Origin: Hyalella azteca
Taxonomy: Eukaryota > Arthropoda > Malacostraca > Amphipoda > Hyalellidae
NCBI RefSeq assembly: GCF_000764305.2
Contig: NW_025931631.1
Coordinates: 1-64,000, forward strand
Direction: 5' to 3'
Length of the DNA stretch: 64,000 nt
Shown: piece after piece, positions 1 through 12,700 of the stretch
Numbering within the stretch: position 1 is the first letter of the stretch
How the letters are laid out: every line of letters begins with the position of its first letter
Translations under genes and position numbers: made by a program
Notes under the pieces: model-generated
Databases searched by the model: none
Seen by the model: the letters and a program-made list of their open reading frames with translations, nothing else
What the model was told of the DNA's origin: nothing

Positions 1-2084
1 CTTTTGTATCGCCATCAGAATAAGCTCGAGTTAAGGACCATCTTCGCCTCTTCATCCCCAAGGCCTAAAAGCATCGACCAAAAAATCAACGCAGTTCGTG
101 CTCATCTCACTAATGGATCTGTGATGGATATACATACATTCCGTCGCCTAAATTTGTTAAAATCTTTCCCTTAATACCACACGGGGAGGATGAGAGTGGC
201 GTGAAAATGATTAAATGCAAGCTTTGTGGGATAAAAACAAAGTCAGAAACATCGTAAAATATTTACATAATTTCCATAATTTTAGAGTGAAGCAAATACT
301 AGGCAAAAAACACTGTACAACAGAGAAAATGTGACATGAATAAAATTAGCTAAAATCTACTATTTCGTTCGTGCTCAACACGAATCTAATATTGGAAAAG
401 TTTGCTTAGCTCTAGTTTCCAAGTTTTTGCTTGAGGTCATTTTGGTCAATAGTTTTCCAGCCTATATGTCAACTTCTTCTGTAACAATACTCTTTGGTTC
501 ATAAGTCTTTCCTACCATTTATCTGTTTTATCTGTTTGTATGAGATCATATTATGAAATTTAGTGACCCTATTTCATTAATTTCAATCTAAAGTGTGTTG
601 CTAATCCAGATTCAATTTATTAAATATGGGCCAAAATGATATAGGTTTCACAGAAACGTATTAGATCACATCACTGATGAAGATGAAGATTCATAGTTTT
701 CAGATTTATCGATGCAGTTTCTAAATCTTGTAAGAAACAAATTTCGTTTAGAGAATGTATACTTTTTGTTCACTACCTCTTTTTAATGCCAGCTAAATAT
801 AGTGCGTTGTATGATGAATATATAATTTTAAGCTTTTGTTTGAATAATTGAAATAACTTAATACGATTACATACAATATGAAAAGAAGCGAAGAACGGAT
901 GTTAAAGAAACAGTTCAATTCCGTTTCTACTTGCCCTCTCAAGGGATTAGGGTTTTTTACTTCGTCAAACTTTTCGACTGAAGATCCTGCTAAAAACTTT
1001 AGACTACATCCAAACATTGTTGAGTGGAAAACTGTGAGTAACGTACATGTAGTTACAGAAATGCACTACAGTAATGTTCTTTTCTCGAATTACCGAACAT
1101 TTTTAACGTGTCTTAAAAATACCAACATATCCATCAGATAATTATTTACTTGAAATATAAGAGATAATTATTTACTTTTGTATACGAAATTCATACATTC
1201 CGTACAGCAAATTAACTTGAGTAGAATTTCGAAAAAAGCTCGGCTCCTACGTGGGAATTTCTGTTGTATGATTTGGTTTTTCCGTTTAGGTATTGTGTGA
1301 ATTATCTTGCCATACGTATTCTCTTACGGATCGTTTCAAAGTCAGTGAGCAAACATAATTTTCCAATCAATCTATATTAGTAGATACCAACTTTATATAA
1401 TTTTATACTACTTATGCAATTATATTTATTTATTCGGTAATTAATATAAAAAAGTGCACGTCCATTCAATGAAAGAAAGGAGCAAATTTCCAGAAATATT
1501 AATATAAAAAAGTTTAAAAGAAATTAAAAATAAAATGGTTTTTAATTAAAAATAGTAAATAATTTACATAATAATGGTGTCCTTTTACGAGCAGTCGAAC
1601 AATTCAAAATACAGTGTTGGACTTCCTTCAAAAATATTCCTCTCGAAGACAATTTTCTAGTTGATCGTCAGACTTCATTATAATTTTTATCACGTGGCTT
1701 TCTATCAATCTACCCAAGCCTGGTAGAATGGATGGACACAAATACAGTCAACGAATATTCTAAACTAACTACTTTCAGGTATGTTTGATATTAATTAAGT
1801 TCATTTATGTTGATATATCAGGTATGGTAAATAAGGTTTGATATTTGTAATTCATTCTCGGACAATTGAGAGACGATTTGCAAAACGATTTCGGTCTCAG
1901 TTGCGGTCTTTCTAGCCAGCGCTTAAGTGATTGACGTCATTCGCATAATAGATGCAGCAGCCGAAGATATAATGCGTAATCTCCCATTTTGGGGCTGAAT
2001 AGCAATAAAGCTTTTACTGTGGCGTGTCTGCCCAACCGATCAATGAGGCTACAGCTCGCCGAGAATTAAAAGCAATTTTTTCGT
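1..2084. other. AT-rich unique sequence, no gene recognised
   Basis: No family is recognised. An ATG-started 87-codon ORF lies at 878-1141 (+), overlapped by an open frame on the other strand; neither resembles a known protein and both fit chance in AT-rich DNA. A 16-bp direct repeat starting ATTAATATAAAA sits at 1440-1455 and 1498-1513. Confidence 0.6.
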
Positions 2085-2099
2085 TGGCATCACACGAGC

Positions 2100-2339
2100 A
2101 TTGCGGTGAATTAATTTCTGCTTCTAAATTATGAACACTTTATATTTCTAATACTGTGTATTAATTTCTGACTTAAAATTTCGAATACTTTGAAGTTTCA
2201 AGGCAGGGAATTAATTTTTGGTTCTAATTGTCAAGTTCCCATAGCGGTGAATAAATGATTTCTGCTTTCAAATTAATCAGTCCTTTAAATTTCTAGATCG
2301 GGAAATCAATTTCTGCTGAAAAATTGTCAAGCCTTCCAA
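2100..2339. repeat. degenerate ~50-bp minisatellite (left part)
   Basis: About five diverged units run head to tail. Each has a core like 'gaattaatttctgcttcta', then an AT-rich stretch and 'actttgaatttctaa'-like sequence. Unit starts fall near 2105, 2157, 2206, 2248 and 2300. The same motif order reappears at 2815-2960 on the far side of a solo LTR, so the array predates the insertion. The units differ in length and show no shared reading frame, so this looks non-coding. Confidence 0.6.
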
Positions 2340-2740
2340 TGTTGAGGGTCACCGGGACGCACCAACTCGACTTGCGTGACCGTTCGGCTAACTACTTAAA
2401 ATAAGGAAAAAAAATGATAAAAAACTAGATAATCAAACTTAAAATGCAAAATATAGACCATGTGTTCTCTTAGCCAATTCCCTCGATTGAACCGTGATCT
2501 AGTCTTCGGTTCGGAGCTTTTCTACAAATGCATGAGTAAAAAAAATTAATTACTCTCAATGATCTACACTAAACAAATAAGGATATAACGCAAACTTTCA
2601 TAAGTAAATAATACACTAATATAAATAGTACTATTAAAGGTCACCAATTACAAACGCCTTTGAATCGACACTCTATGATTATCACAAATGAACAGAACAA
2701 ATAATAAAAACACGCCCCTCCGCGGCGGATCACACACCAA
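2336..2740. mobile_element. solo LTR of an LTR retrotransposon, 4-bp TSD CCAA
   Basis: The element at 2340-2736 (397 bp) starts TGTTGAGGGTCACC and ends GCGGATCACACA, so it has the TG...CA ends of an LTR. It is bordered by an identical 4-bp direct repeat, CCAA, at 2336-2339 and 2737-2740. A TATAAATA box (2620-2627) and AATAAA (2703-2708) lie in plausible order for plus-strand transcription, although orientation is not certain. No second LTR or internal gag-pol is present, so it is best read as the product of LTR-LTR recombination. The family (Gypsy-like by TSD length) is not identified. Confidence 0.65.
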
Positions 2741-2965
2741 TGCAAAAGTACAACGCCCGTCAAAGCAAGGTAACATCAATAGGTGAATCGAAACCGCAAA
2801 CGATAAGTTACAAGATTCCAATTGTAATTCATTATAACAACTGCTATAGTGGAAAATTGATTTCTAAACTAAAACTAACAATCCTTCAAACTTCCACAGC
2901 GGTATATTGCTTTCTGATTATGAATTGTCACTGCTTCGAACCTAAAATTGGTCCTAGCCCACACA
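2741..2965. repeat. degenerate ~50-bp minisatellite (right part)
   Basis: Two or more further diverged units, for example 'gcggtatattgctttctgat' near 2899 and 'agtggaaaattgatttctaa' near 2848. They resemble the units left of the solo LTR. A 109-codon open frame across this region (2740-3069) is a by-product of the repeat and has no recognisable protein. Confidence 0.5.
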
Positions 2966-5900
2966 ACATTATTATTTTAAACTTCATACCACCAAGGCAA
3001 AGGAAATTTTCGCCTAAATCTCATACATCATCATCAAAGTTGGTATATGTGTTTGGTGCCATATATTAAAATGGGCGACAAAAACATGGGGGCTGTGCAT
3101 GGGCGCTTCCATTTATTTACAATTAGCCTACATCTATGCTATATAACTTGATTTAAAATTGTGTAAAAAATGAGCTTCCTGACATTAAAAGTGATTCGTA
3201 CAGGGGAGGTAAACTTACACAAAATCTCTTCCGGCATCTGAATTGACGATATTACTATCTTTATTCTATTTTATTTATTGAAAAGAAATGTATTGCAATT
3301 CAATCAAATATTGGATCAAAACATGAATGTAAATAATTCATGTGCTGGTATACGACTTCATTTGTATATGGGACAAATACTTGGTGAAACACGTGGTGTA
3401 AGTCAGCACATTAGATGAAAACTGAATAATATGCAGTGTAATATAAGTTGCAAATTAGTATATTGCCATTGTCTATGAGAAGTCAATGGAAATTTTCGAA
3501 TTGCAATAAACAAGGAAAATAGTTATGCATTCTGAAAATTCATGTTTCATATGTATTCAAATGAAGCAAATTATATAAATTGGTGTTAAATTCCTTCGGG
3601 AAATGTTAATAATTTCTTCCATATCCAGCAGTATAACGGAGCTATTTTACTTCCCCCATTGTTTTTGATACTCATTTCTAATCATCACTCTATTCAATTT
3701 TAAATTCGCTCGCAAAATTAAGGATTTTTTCTTGATCAAACATTTTGTAATTTTAATTCACGAATGTAATGCTTCTGATTCTAAATGAAATTTCAATGAA
3801 TGTGATTTGGTGCGTTTCATGAACAAGAATTCGCTTATCCAAAATTAATATGTCCTAAACTGATTTTTCCAACGTTAAAACCCCGAATTCGATGTGGTTG
3901 AACTTTGGATTGTGTTGTGATCGATATAAATTCCCCTTTATAATAATTTCACTTGGTGGTCTATAGTTTCTAGTTAATTTTTTTCATCGATTGAAATTAA
4001 CGCAAATAACCGTTTTCTAGACACAGTCTTGATTCACAGAACATCGAAAAAACTAGCTTGTGAAACGTATTCTTCGATTAATTAATTATTATTAAACGCT
4101 TCATCCGCAGGGTTCCATCTAAAGTTGACAATGTTTCCCATCACAAAAAATATTACAGTATTATCACAAAAAAAAAAAACAATTTCTGAAAAGCTATATA
4201 TGCTACAAGTGAACTGCTTTGTTCTTCCTCTTCAACTCCCATACATCCTCGAATGTAATAGCGATTTTCGTTCCGCATTCAGTGCAGTTCTAAAAAATTA
4301 GTAAATTCTTGCACATGCAGTAGTCGGCACACTCCCGAGGGATTAGATTTATTTGCTGTATCAGTGAAGCCGAGCTGTCGGCAACATTTTGCCGACCTGT
4401 AAAGTGCTGCTCTGTCATGAGTGGCTAAACGGCCAATATGTTAAATGACTACGGTAATTTACTTTCAACGGTTCTCACTTTCAGTGATGAGAAATTTACT
4501 TAGAGATATATTCCTGCGAATGCGACATAACATAAAGGATATGAGAAATAAAGTATTTATTTTGAATAATTCATTTTTTTCGTGATTAATACAGAATGAA
4601 CTCTCTTTTCATTTAAAATGTAATCGCCCGGAAGTTTTAATTGCTTAAGCGAAGCCTTTTTGAAGGGTAATTTTCTGGTGCAGCAAAGCGGCTTGTGTTC
4701 TACCGATACCTAAAACTTTTAGAGTAGAAGCTTTTTTTCGGAGCCCATGAACTTTACAGTCTTCGTCTTTTGTGCGCTTAAAAAGTCTTCACCGCTAAAT
4801 GCCGCATTCTGAAGCATCGAGGCATTTTCAGCATCAGGTTTTCTATGTTAAATTGAATTTTGGCAATCGTAGCGTATTCTTAAACTCTTAGGAAATCGTA
4901 GGGCAGCTGTAATATTTTTATTATGTAACCACGTCAATGAAAATCTCGCCCAATGTTGTGACATTAAATACAGATGATCTTTCCTTCACTTATATTCTCC
5001 TGCTAGGGCAGACTTAAATACGATTTGTGAACTTATAGCATTTTTTTTTAGAGGAGAAGTAAATTTATGGCAGCGTGTGAATCTAATATAATAGCAGATT
5101 TCATTTTAGCATGAAAGTTTCACTCGTTCAATAATAAGTTTAGCAGATAACAATTTTTCTACAGTGTGGCGTCAGGCTGAAACAAAACCAAAATAATTCG
5201 ACCAGGGACTGATGGCGATGACCCATTTAAACAATAACCTCCATCACATGCACATTGTAAAAATCTTCTTTACAAATGAAAGGAACAAAATTACAAACCC
5301 GTAATACAATTATAATATTTTACCTTTATTTCGAATTCACTCAACAGTTTCGTTCGCATTGTGAGGCATTATATTATTTAATCTCACATGCATTCTTCAG
5401 GTTATGAACATTTATTTTCATCCTTATAAACGTAACATTCTAATTGCGGTTACGTGGAAACATAGTCATCATTTAAATATAATTGTCCAAATCGACAGTG
5501 GTCGCTGTTTCAGCCCGTGAAATAGTTTCATTTCCTATCCAACTCAAAAATGCCTGGCTTTTTTATGTAATAATAAATCCAGAGAAAATTACACTTCTCA
5601 TTTCCACTTCTCGGTAATGAAAGTTGCCAGATTTTTTTATCCGTTCAGTTTTGAAATAAAGATGTGGCGCTAAAATTCAATAAACTGATTCATATTAACT
5701 ATCTGCTATCATGAATCCAATTATTGCTCGAGTTTTATTATTCTATATTTTATTTTATACGTGTAAAAGAATATTTATTGCGATTCCCCGGCAGATATCG
5801 CACGGCCTGGGTTCAGTTTTAGCAAATGACAGGTTCTTCAATAAACGCTGGGCAGGCATAAATAATTGACCCCCTTTTTATTCTGATAATAAATGCCCGT

Positions 5901-6327
5901 CTGAAACACTTATCGATTATAGCTTCATAAATACGCTTTCTTTCAGCTCCAACTACTGGATAAGAAGGTCCAATTTTATTTTATATTTTATAGCGACCGT
6001 ATCTTGATAATAGTTATCGTTTACTAATACTATACGATTTCTAGAAGTCGATTGTTTTTATTTTCGAGACTAACATTTCTCGTCAGGTCCCATTAACATA
6101 AAAATTAAATAGAAAAACATCACGGCTTGTTTATTCTGTAGGAATAATTCACGTGACCTCCTGCCTTTAATGAATATTTCTAATCTGCTTTTATTTATCT
6201 CTTTAATTAACGTAAAATTAATATCACAATCATGTGTAAATTTACGCTTTGACTTGCTGCCGCTACGCTCAGAGGCAACTGATAAAATTGATTGCCTTAA
6301 ATCAAATCTAAATCAGAAGTCTACACA
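2966..6327. other. AT-rich unique sequence, nothing recognised
   Basis: No coding pattern, RNA gene or transposon end is seen in this 3.4-kb stretch. Small features only: a perfect 8-bp stem with a 4-nt loop at 4377-4396 (GTCGGCAA/TTGCCGAC), and an A-run near 4167. Confidence 0.6.
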
Positions 6328-6444
6328 GTGTGATGTGTAGTAATGTGATGATGTGATGTAAAGAATGTATTGAAATGTATTGTAATGTAATGTAATGCAA
6401 TGTCATTTAATGTAAAATAATGTAGAGCATTGTAATGTATTATC
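6328..6444. repeat. imperfect TAATG/TGTAATG microsatellite
   Basis: The sequence is built from TGTAATG and TAATG-like pentamers and heptamers, for example 'tgtaatgtaatgtaatgcaa' at about 6381. It is imperfect, so it is an old array. Confidence 0.85.
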
Positions 6445-7814
6445 GCATTAATCCATTAAACCTGCCGCTTATTCTGAGTAGGGCAGAATTTTCACAGGTT
6501 GTTGCGGCCGCGGATCTTGTACTTGCAACATGTACGATATCAGCCATTATCATCATTGATATCTCTTAGCTTTTATTGAGGAAAAAGATATAGTAACTAA
6601 ATGTTTAATTCGGTCTTTGAAGGCAACTTTCTGAGAAATTTGTACCCATTAAAATTATTTATTTATTGGCTGCGCCACCTTTATTTTTCTTATTCCACGT
6701 ATATTAATAAATGTAATTTTATGGAGCCAAGCAAGCTGTCAACGCCACCAATATCCAGAGATTCAGTTAAGAGACGCCAGCTCATCAGATACATCCTTAA
6801 CGTCTGTTGTGTGATGAAGAAACGTTCGTGACAATACTTCTTCACAGTCATGGGATATCGTCCACAGTTCACACCACCGAGCTTCCAAATAAATGTGTCC
6901 TTTATATATGAACTTCTTGGCACTTTTTACTGTGGCAATCTAGCCAATGAGAATTTACAACTTTTCTGAAAAATAACGAGCATCGTTATTTGAGGTTTCA
7001 AAAAGGAATTATATTTAGTTTTAATTTGTCAATTGATTTTAGTAATTTGTTGTTTAACGTCTTGGGTTAAACCGAACAATCAGCGACCTTCAATTGCAGC
7101 TCGCGCCGATTTAGCTTCTCATATTCCCAATACTTTTTTATGGGAACAGGATATTTTTTTCTTGTCTTCTAGTTAGGGAGCTAATTTTGTACCTAGTACA
7201 CTATTCCTGGACAGGAATTTCGAGCTGCTCGTGGTTCCGTCTCCACCCAGCCCACTCTCTGTCTTGAAAGCTTGGCTTTAAGTTGCGTGCGTATAATTTT
7301 ATCGGTTCCCTTTTCACAATAATAAATATAAAAAGCACGTGGATGACTAGAACAGATATTTTCAAATTATCTAGCTCTTTCTAAGGTCGTCTGTCATTAA
7401 GTGAAAATAATACTAAGACGTAGCGTTCAAATTTATAGCCATGATGTCGAAACTTTGGGTCAGGGTTTTGTGTAAAAACTAATTTCTGGATCTATACTTT
7501 CTAATTCAATAAAAATGCTGATCATTTTTTATACATTATAAATGATCAAACTCTCTGACGCATTTCTCTGTGAAAATAACATTTTTTATTACTTTTGTTC
7601 CCAGTATAAAATTCCATCCCAGTTCTCTTTGAATAAATGTATTCAGTCTTTTCAGAGCGACAACAAATCATTTTTGATTTGCCTGTTATCAGTTGCTTGC
7701 AATTGCAACGAAATTGAAAATTTTCTTAAAAAATCTCGGGAGTATTTTTGCTACTTATGTTACTTTTTGCTGAAATTTACTATTATTTCACCTGAATATA
7801 GACGGTTCTTATTC
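6445..7814. other. unique sequence, no gene recognised
   Basis: Mostly AT-rich. The part at about 7050-7310 is less AT-rich and one plus-strand frame is open apart from one stop, but I recognise no protein and no splice context. The 76-, 77- and 102-codon frames here look like chance ORFs. Confidence 0.5.
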
Positions 7815-8240
7815 CAGGAATTTGGGTTCAGTTGTTTCAGAATTAAATAATTAAGCGATAACCGCAGTAAACAAATTTGGATCGCAATCGAAGTTTGGTA
7901 ATGCGGTAGTTTTACACCAGCACGTGCACAGTGGCAGCCATAATTTCATGTATGTGGATTTAATCATTTCGAACATAGGCAATTATTCTATAACTGTCGC
8001 CAATTGAATATTGGATCTACCAAGCTCATGAAATATGTAATAAGTACCCATGCGCAGTGGCTGTTATCATTTTAGGTATGTGGGTTCAGTCGTTTAAAAA
8101 ACGCCTAGTAATGAAAAACAACTATTCACAGTAATTAACAATTGTTTTATTTTATAAATTAATTAAATAGTAAATTATAGTATTTGGCGATAATCGTTAT
8201 TTTCGTTTAGTAATAAAAAACAATTATTTTTCATGATATT
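7815..8240. repeat. ancient tandem repeat, ~128-bp period
   Basis: Three diverged units are aligned by the motif TRTGGGTTCAGTCGTTT at about 7821, 7951 and 8077. The second and third also share a preceding 'cagtggc...cat' segment (7929 and 8055) and a following TAGTAAT-AAAAAC segment. By eye, identity is only moderate. Confidence 0.5.
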
Positions 8241-8480
8241 CACAACCATGCATTATTCTTTTTAAGACCATAACTTCTGGTTTGATGATGCTTTTCGCGA
8301 AAACAAAGTCAGATATCCGTAAAAAAATTAGTCATAACTATAAGCTTTAAAAAACTAAAAAATTTAAATTTAATTCGAATTTATTAACAAATTTTTACCT
8401 CCCCTGTTGTTAGCAAGCGGTTATAGCTCCCAAAAGCATCAGCATAGGAGATGATCCCAGCATTTTGCTTGGTAATATTA

Positions 8481-8576
8481 GCGGCCATTATGCGACCGAT
8501 ATTGTTATTTTAGCGGCAATTATGCGACCGATATTATTATTTTAGCGGCAATTATGCGACCGATACTTTATCTTCT
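8481..8576. repeat. 32-bp tandem repeat, 3 copies
   Basis: Copies start at 8481, 8513 and 8545. Each is GCGGCMATTATGCGACCGAT followed by a short TATT-rich spacer, nearly identical between copies, so this is a young array. The units carry CG-containing hexamers in otherwise AT-rich DNA. Confidence 0.9.
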
Positions 8577-8694
8577 TGTATGCCTGCAATTTATAGCGCG
8601 CCGCTAACCTTGTAATTAATTCCGGCACATCGACGGCCCATTAATCAGGCGCCTAAATGGAGGTAAACTTCAATCACTTCAAGTTTTCTGATTG

Positions 8695-8727
8695 ACTAAT
8701 TGCGATCTAAATAAGATCGCAATTAGT
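8695..8727. repeat. perfect 14-bp inverted repeat, 5-nt loop
   Basis: ACTAATTGCGATCT (8695-8708) and its exact complement AGATCGCAATTAGT (8714-8727) flank AAATA. No transposon or terminator context is evident. Confidence 0.9.
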
Positions 8728-9350
8728 GGAAAATTGTTTCAAAATATTGTTGCAAGTTTGGCTTGGAAATCATAGCCTTTTGTCGATGACATTGTAAATA
8801 TAATCAACTGAGTTTAATATACGCAGGTTGCGAATGCTGTTAAGGCTAATGAACGAGGCAATTCATAGGTTATTATAACATTTCGCAAGGAATTTTTAAA
8901 ATTTTTTATTTTTTAATTTTGATGCATTGACTGATTAACTACTAACCGTAAAGTCTCATCCACTGTGTAGTTAAATATCAAGTTCAGAAACCGTAGACCG
9001 CTCTCAGTGACCAATTTTTCAGCTTGACTTAGCTCATAAAATTTGAATGATACATTCCGTCAATGTATGGGAAAGTGTTCCGTTGGAAGGCATAAAAAGA
9101 ATGACATGCGTTTTTGGAATGCTAGTGCAGGATGAGCTTTGACAAACGACAGAAACACTTTATTATTGCCAATCCAGACATGACTGGATGTATTATTGGC
9201 ACTCTGTATTTTCTTAATTATGCTGTATCAAACGGAGCCATTTTTAGGAATTTATGGTCTTAAATTATAATTATATTGCTATTACATTATTATTATATTG
9301 CTATGTACCTTGGAAATATTTTGAATATTATAAGAAATTCTTATACAGGG

Positions 9351-9450
9351 TGATTTGCGGAAACTTCATGATTTGAAAGCTCAATAAAAACTTTGAATTA
9401 ATTGAGATGAAAAATTTCATATATTTTTTCTGAAAAAACATTGGTTATTA
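9351..9450. repeat. dispersed repeat fragment, copy A (ACAGGGTGATT family)
   Basis: Starts at TACAGGGTGATTTGCGGAAA (9353) and continues to AGCTCAATAAAAA at about 9382. The same order of words occurs at 35213-35265. The TA-CAGGGTG start resembles Tc1/mariner-type termini with a TA target, but no matching right end was found, so the element is probably truncated. Its right limit is uncertain. Confidence 0.45.
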
Positions 9451-9573
9451 TATAATCTCAAAGAATCTTTATGAACAAATCATTCGCATTAAACTATTTA
9501 CAATACAAATATACTCCGTAAGAAATTAATCAAATAATGGTTAATCCATATATGCTGAACTTTGGTGTACTGC

Positions 9574-9634
9574 GTAGTATACAGTGAAAAGTATACTACA
9601 CAGTTCACAGTATACTTTAGTATACTGTGAACTG
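9574..9634. repeat. two adjacent perfect inverted repeats sharing GTATAC words
   Basis: First, GTAGTATAC (9574-9582) and GTATACTAC (9591-9599). Second, CAGTTCACAGTATACT (9601-9616) and its exact complement (9619-9634), with only TT between, a 16-bp stem. Both use AGTATAC, so they probably arose by successive local copying. Confidence 0.9.
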
Positions 9635-12040
9635 TTTTGACCTACGTTATGAGTGTTTTATGGTTAGCAGAAGATAATAATCAAGGAATGAAATCCATTT
9701 AGTGCATTTAAAAAATGTCGGTGTTTCATGCCAGGTCAGTAGGGGAATATTATGTATGGTCCAAGCCTAATTAATTTCTTCTAATTAGAATCTGCACCGT
9801 ACATCGTACAAATTACAAGTCGCGCCTTACAAATTAGGCTAAAAAATTTGAAGTGAGAGAGTGATTGCATAAAATTTGGGAATGATCGTGTAAAATTTAA
9901 ACCTGCAAATTATGAGACTTCATGTTTTTCACTTAATAAAGCAAACAAACTTAGATGCAACCATGAATTTTCCGGACTTCATAAATTCCCAAATGATTTC
10001 GCAACCACTATGAAGTTCAAGATGAGTTGTTGCCAAGTAAACAAACAGAAAACCTTGTCTAATCGCTTTCATTTATTGTCAGTGAAGTATGATGACATCG
10101 GGCTGAATTACATGACAGTATTTTTTTCAGCCAGATGATATCATTTGAAGACCAATAATAATCCTCCTTCAGAAAGAAACCCACCTATATGCTAAAATTA
10201 TGTTAACGACATAAGTTATTTACAAATGCATCTTTTACATCGCCAACAAATGATTTCTTGCTCATCCATTTTTTGTGGACGCTACATTATAGAGATATTT
10301 TACATTATATATACTTTTCTCCCTAGTAATAAAGTGTCTTATTTATTTCATCATCAGGTTAACAATTTTTCCTAATTTGCATTTTTTATTCATGAAAAAT
10401 ATTTACTTTTGAATAATGGTTGACATCAAGATATTAACGATTCCATCTCGAGCCATATTTTTATTGAGATCAAACCATGAATTAATTTAAATTGGTGTAA
10501 AAAACCATGCATTCAATCTCTCAACCGAACTACATGTAGTTCATATTAGATTGCAGATTTTTGCACTCGGTAATTTTTTTCACATGCTCGTTGAAAAGAA
10601 AAGTTTTGTAGTACAGAATTTGCTTCACTATTAATCTGTTGAAAAATCGCGTTACCGGTTGACGCAGTTCAGTCACGAAAAATACGTGTAGGTGCTCTGA
10701 CGTCGATATTCATGTTTCAATTGAAAAATTTGTACTTTCCAAGCAAGAAAAAATCCAGTCAGGAAAGGTGCTTAATCTCTCATTCGTCCATTCATAGCTG
10801 AGCTTTTCTGATGAATAAGTTGGAATAAAACATAATATATAAAAGAATATTTGATTCGGTGGAAAATATATGATCTGATGGGGCTATATCGGAGCCCAAA
10901 ATGGCCTCAATAATGCAATGGTTACGTTCATGTACATCAATGTAGCTGAAACTTTAGTTAAAATTGAAATATCATCACGGGAGATTAATTGGAAGAAGAT
11001 AAATCAGTATTTTATTCAGTTCTTTATCGTTTTTTCATATTGTTCCAGAGCGGTTATTTATTCTTCTATTCTTTATCAATATCGGTTTTCGACGCGACAA
11101 AATCCAATATTGGAGCAAATTATCGTCCCTGGGTGTGTGGTTGATCGACTTTTTGATTGAATGACTTTGGTACGTAAGATTTTTCTTAAGAGATAACCTG
11201 AATAATCATTTTATACCTCATGATAAATAGTAGAATAGCTAGATGGTTGGCCTGTGCTGCCTGGGATAGCAGTGTCATGTACAATGAATGAGCTGACAAA
11301 TTAATGTATTCAATATGCCATTCAGAATTCCATTCATTATATCAGCGTACATTCAAACAGGGAGCTCGATGCTGCCTGTGATACCCAATCGCTGATCTTC
11401 CTAGCGATTCTATTAATATCATTTATTAGAGAATAATTCCGAGTAAAAATCGAGCCTAAAATGTCTTAAATTATTCCGCCGTAACCGACATAAAAACGAT
11501 CGAGTTATGTGTATTCAAATTTCAAACTATTCCTAATTATGGACAGCATTTGTCAGCATTACTTATTATGGTGTTTTGATGCAGTATAATTCCCTTGTAA
11601 AATAGCTGTACGTAGCGAGTGTGTTTAAATGCCTTCAATAAAAAAAAACTTTTAGGACATCTCATACAGGACGATGCTTAAATATCTACTACATATGAGC
11701 AAAATTAATTCGAAATTCATAACGGACTAATATTATTCATAATCTAGCACTGTCTTTTGTATTTTACAGATGCGCATGTAAATATATTTCACAGATTAAA
11801 TTCCTAAAATTATGATGATTAATATCTTAAAGTTTCGAATTTATTTAACGTATATTTCGATTTTACCGCCTCGATTTGTAATATGCTCATTTCTTGACAA
11901 TTTCTTGTTGTCGCATATAAATTACAACGAGAGTTGTAAATTTTTTCCGGTATTCCTATAACTTTAATAGAACAGTTGCCGTTTCGCCGTTTCGGCCTTT
12001 ACAGCCACTGGATTGGCTTCAATATTCCATGCGTTCAAAT
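9635..12040. other. unique AT-rich sequence, nothing recognised
   Basis: No gene or transposon is recognised. A perfect 16-bp palindrome, GAACTACATGTAGTTC, is at 10527-10542. The 80-codon frame at 10918-11160 has no family resemblance. Confidence 0.6.
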
Positions 12041-12169
12041 TATTTATCTTCTACACATTTATTCAGGAATTGAGTTTTTTTTTTGGAGTGAATGATAATT
12101 ATATCCAACTTAAAGTTATTGTAAAAAATATATTTTATAATGCATTTACTGAATCATGAAAGTTCGAAC
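12041..12169. repeat. ~130-bp repeat, copy A, directly left of an LTR
   Basis: Begins TATTTATCTTCTACACATTT and ends GAATCATGAAAGTTCGAAC. The same words, in the same order, recur at 12701-12865 with scattered substitutions. This copy has the simple form of the AT core, 'ttttataatgcatttactga', without the palindrome seen in the other copy. Confidence 0.8.
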
Positions 12170-12540
12170 TGTTGTCGGGTCGTTCGTTCCGGTGGTTCAG
12201 GGTAAACGTGGCACAGATCAATGTTTATAAGAGTTTATTATAGTTAGGCAATTACACGTTCAACAAAACTATTTAGTGACAGAAGCAGCGTAACATGCTC
12301 CAGAGCTCCGCCCGCGTGGAAATCTCTCTAAATACCAACTCTCGAATAATTAACCCGCCGCTGATTAAAGATACCTCGTCAGTTAGCGGGAACTCCGCTA
12401 ACTTAACATGACAAAACCAACTTTTATTAAACAGAGAAATCTAAAAATAAAGATGAATATCCAAAATCATTATTTGATGTACGTCTAGCGTGAGAAAGGC
12501 TATTACACAACACAGAAATATTTAATTCAACCCTACAACA
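12170..12540 (-). mobile_element. LTR of an LTR retrotransposon (minus orientation)
   Basis: The 371-bp segment has TGTTGT...ACAACA ends. On the minus strand it is directly preceded by a purine-rich tract, GGTGGGGGAGTG (complement of about 12541-12552), as expected of the polypurine tract before a 3' LTR. A minus-strand AATAAA (12234-12239) lies about 65 nt before the LTR 3' end. A 9-bp stem (AGTTAGCGG/CCGCTAACT, 12381-12403) lies inside. No target duplication is visible, and the internal region is missing beyond about 100-150 bp, so this is a truncated 3' end rather than a solo LTR. Family unassigned. Confidence 0.55.
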
Positions 12541-12700
12541 CACTCCCCCACCAGCCTCGTCTCGCCCGACTTGCTGGAATAAAAGTCCGCGGAATACATT
12601 TTTATTCATCCTTATCATAACTACTGAATTCTAACTTCTTAAGTATACGATAAAGCTCTTGTACAACGACTCAAAACTTGTTAAAACTCCACAACGAATC
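12541..12700 (-). mobile_element. polypurine tract and probable remnant of element interior
   Basis: On the minus strand the purine tract abuts the LTR. A minus-strand open frame (12427-12618) runs through the tract and into the LTR, as the 3' end of a retrotransposon ORF often does. It contains no recognisable domain. The boundary with flanking DNA is not resolved. Confidence 0.35.

Noticed and set aside
2740..3069. 109-codon plus-strand frame
   Set aside because: It runs through a degenerate minisatellite and its ATG lies at the edge of a retrotransposon target duplication.
12160..12170. GTTCGAA words considered as tRNA B-boxes
   Set aside because: No A-box, no cloverleaf arms and no anticodon stem are nearby. 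The word belongs to a duplicated repeat.
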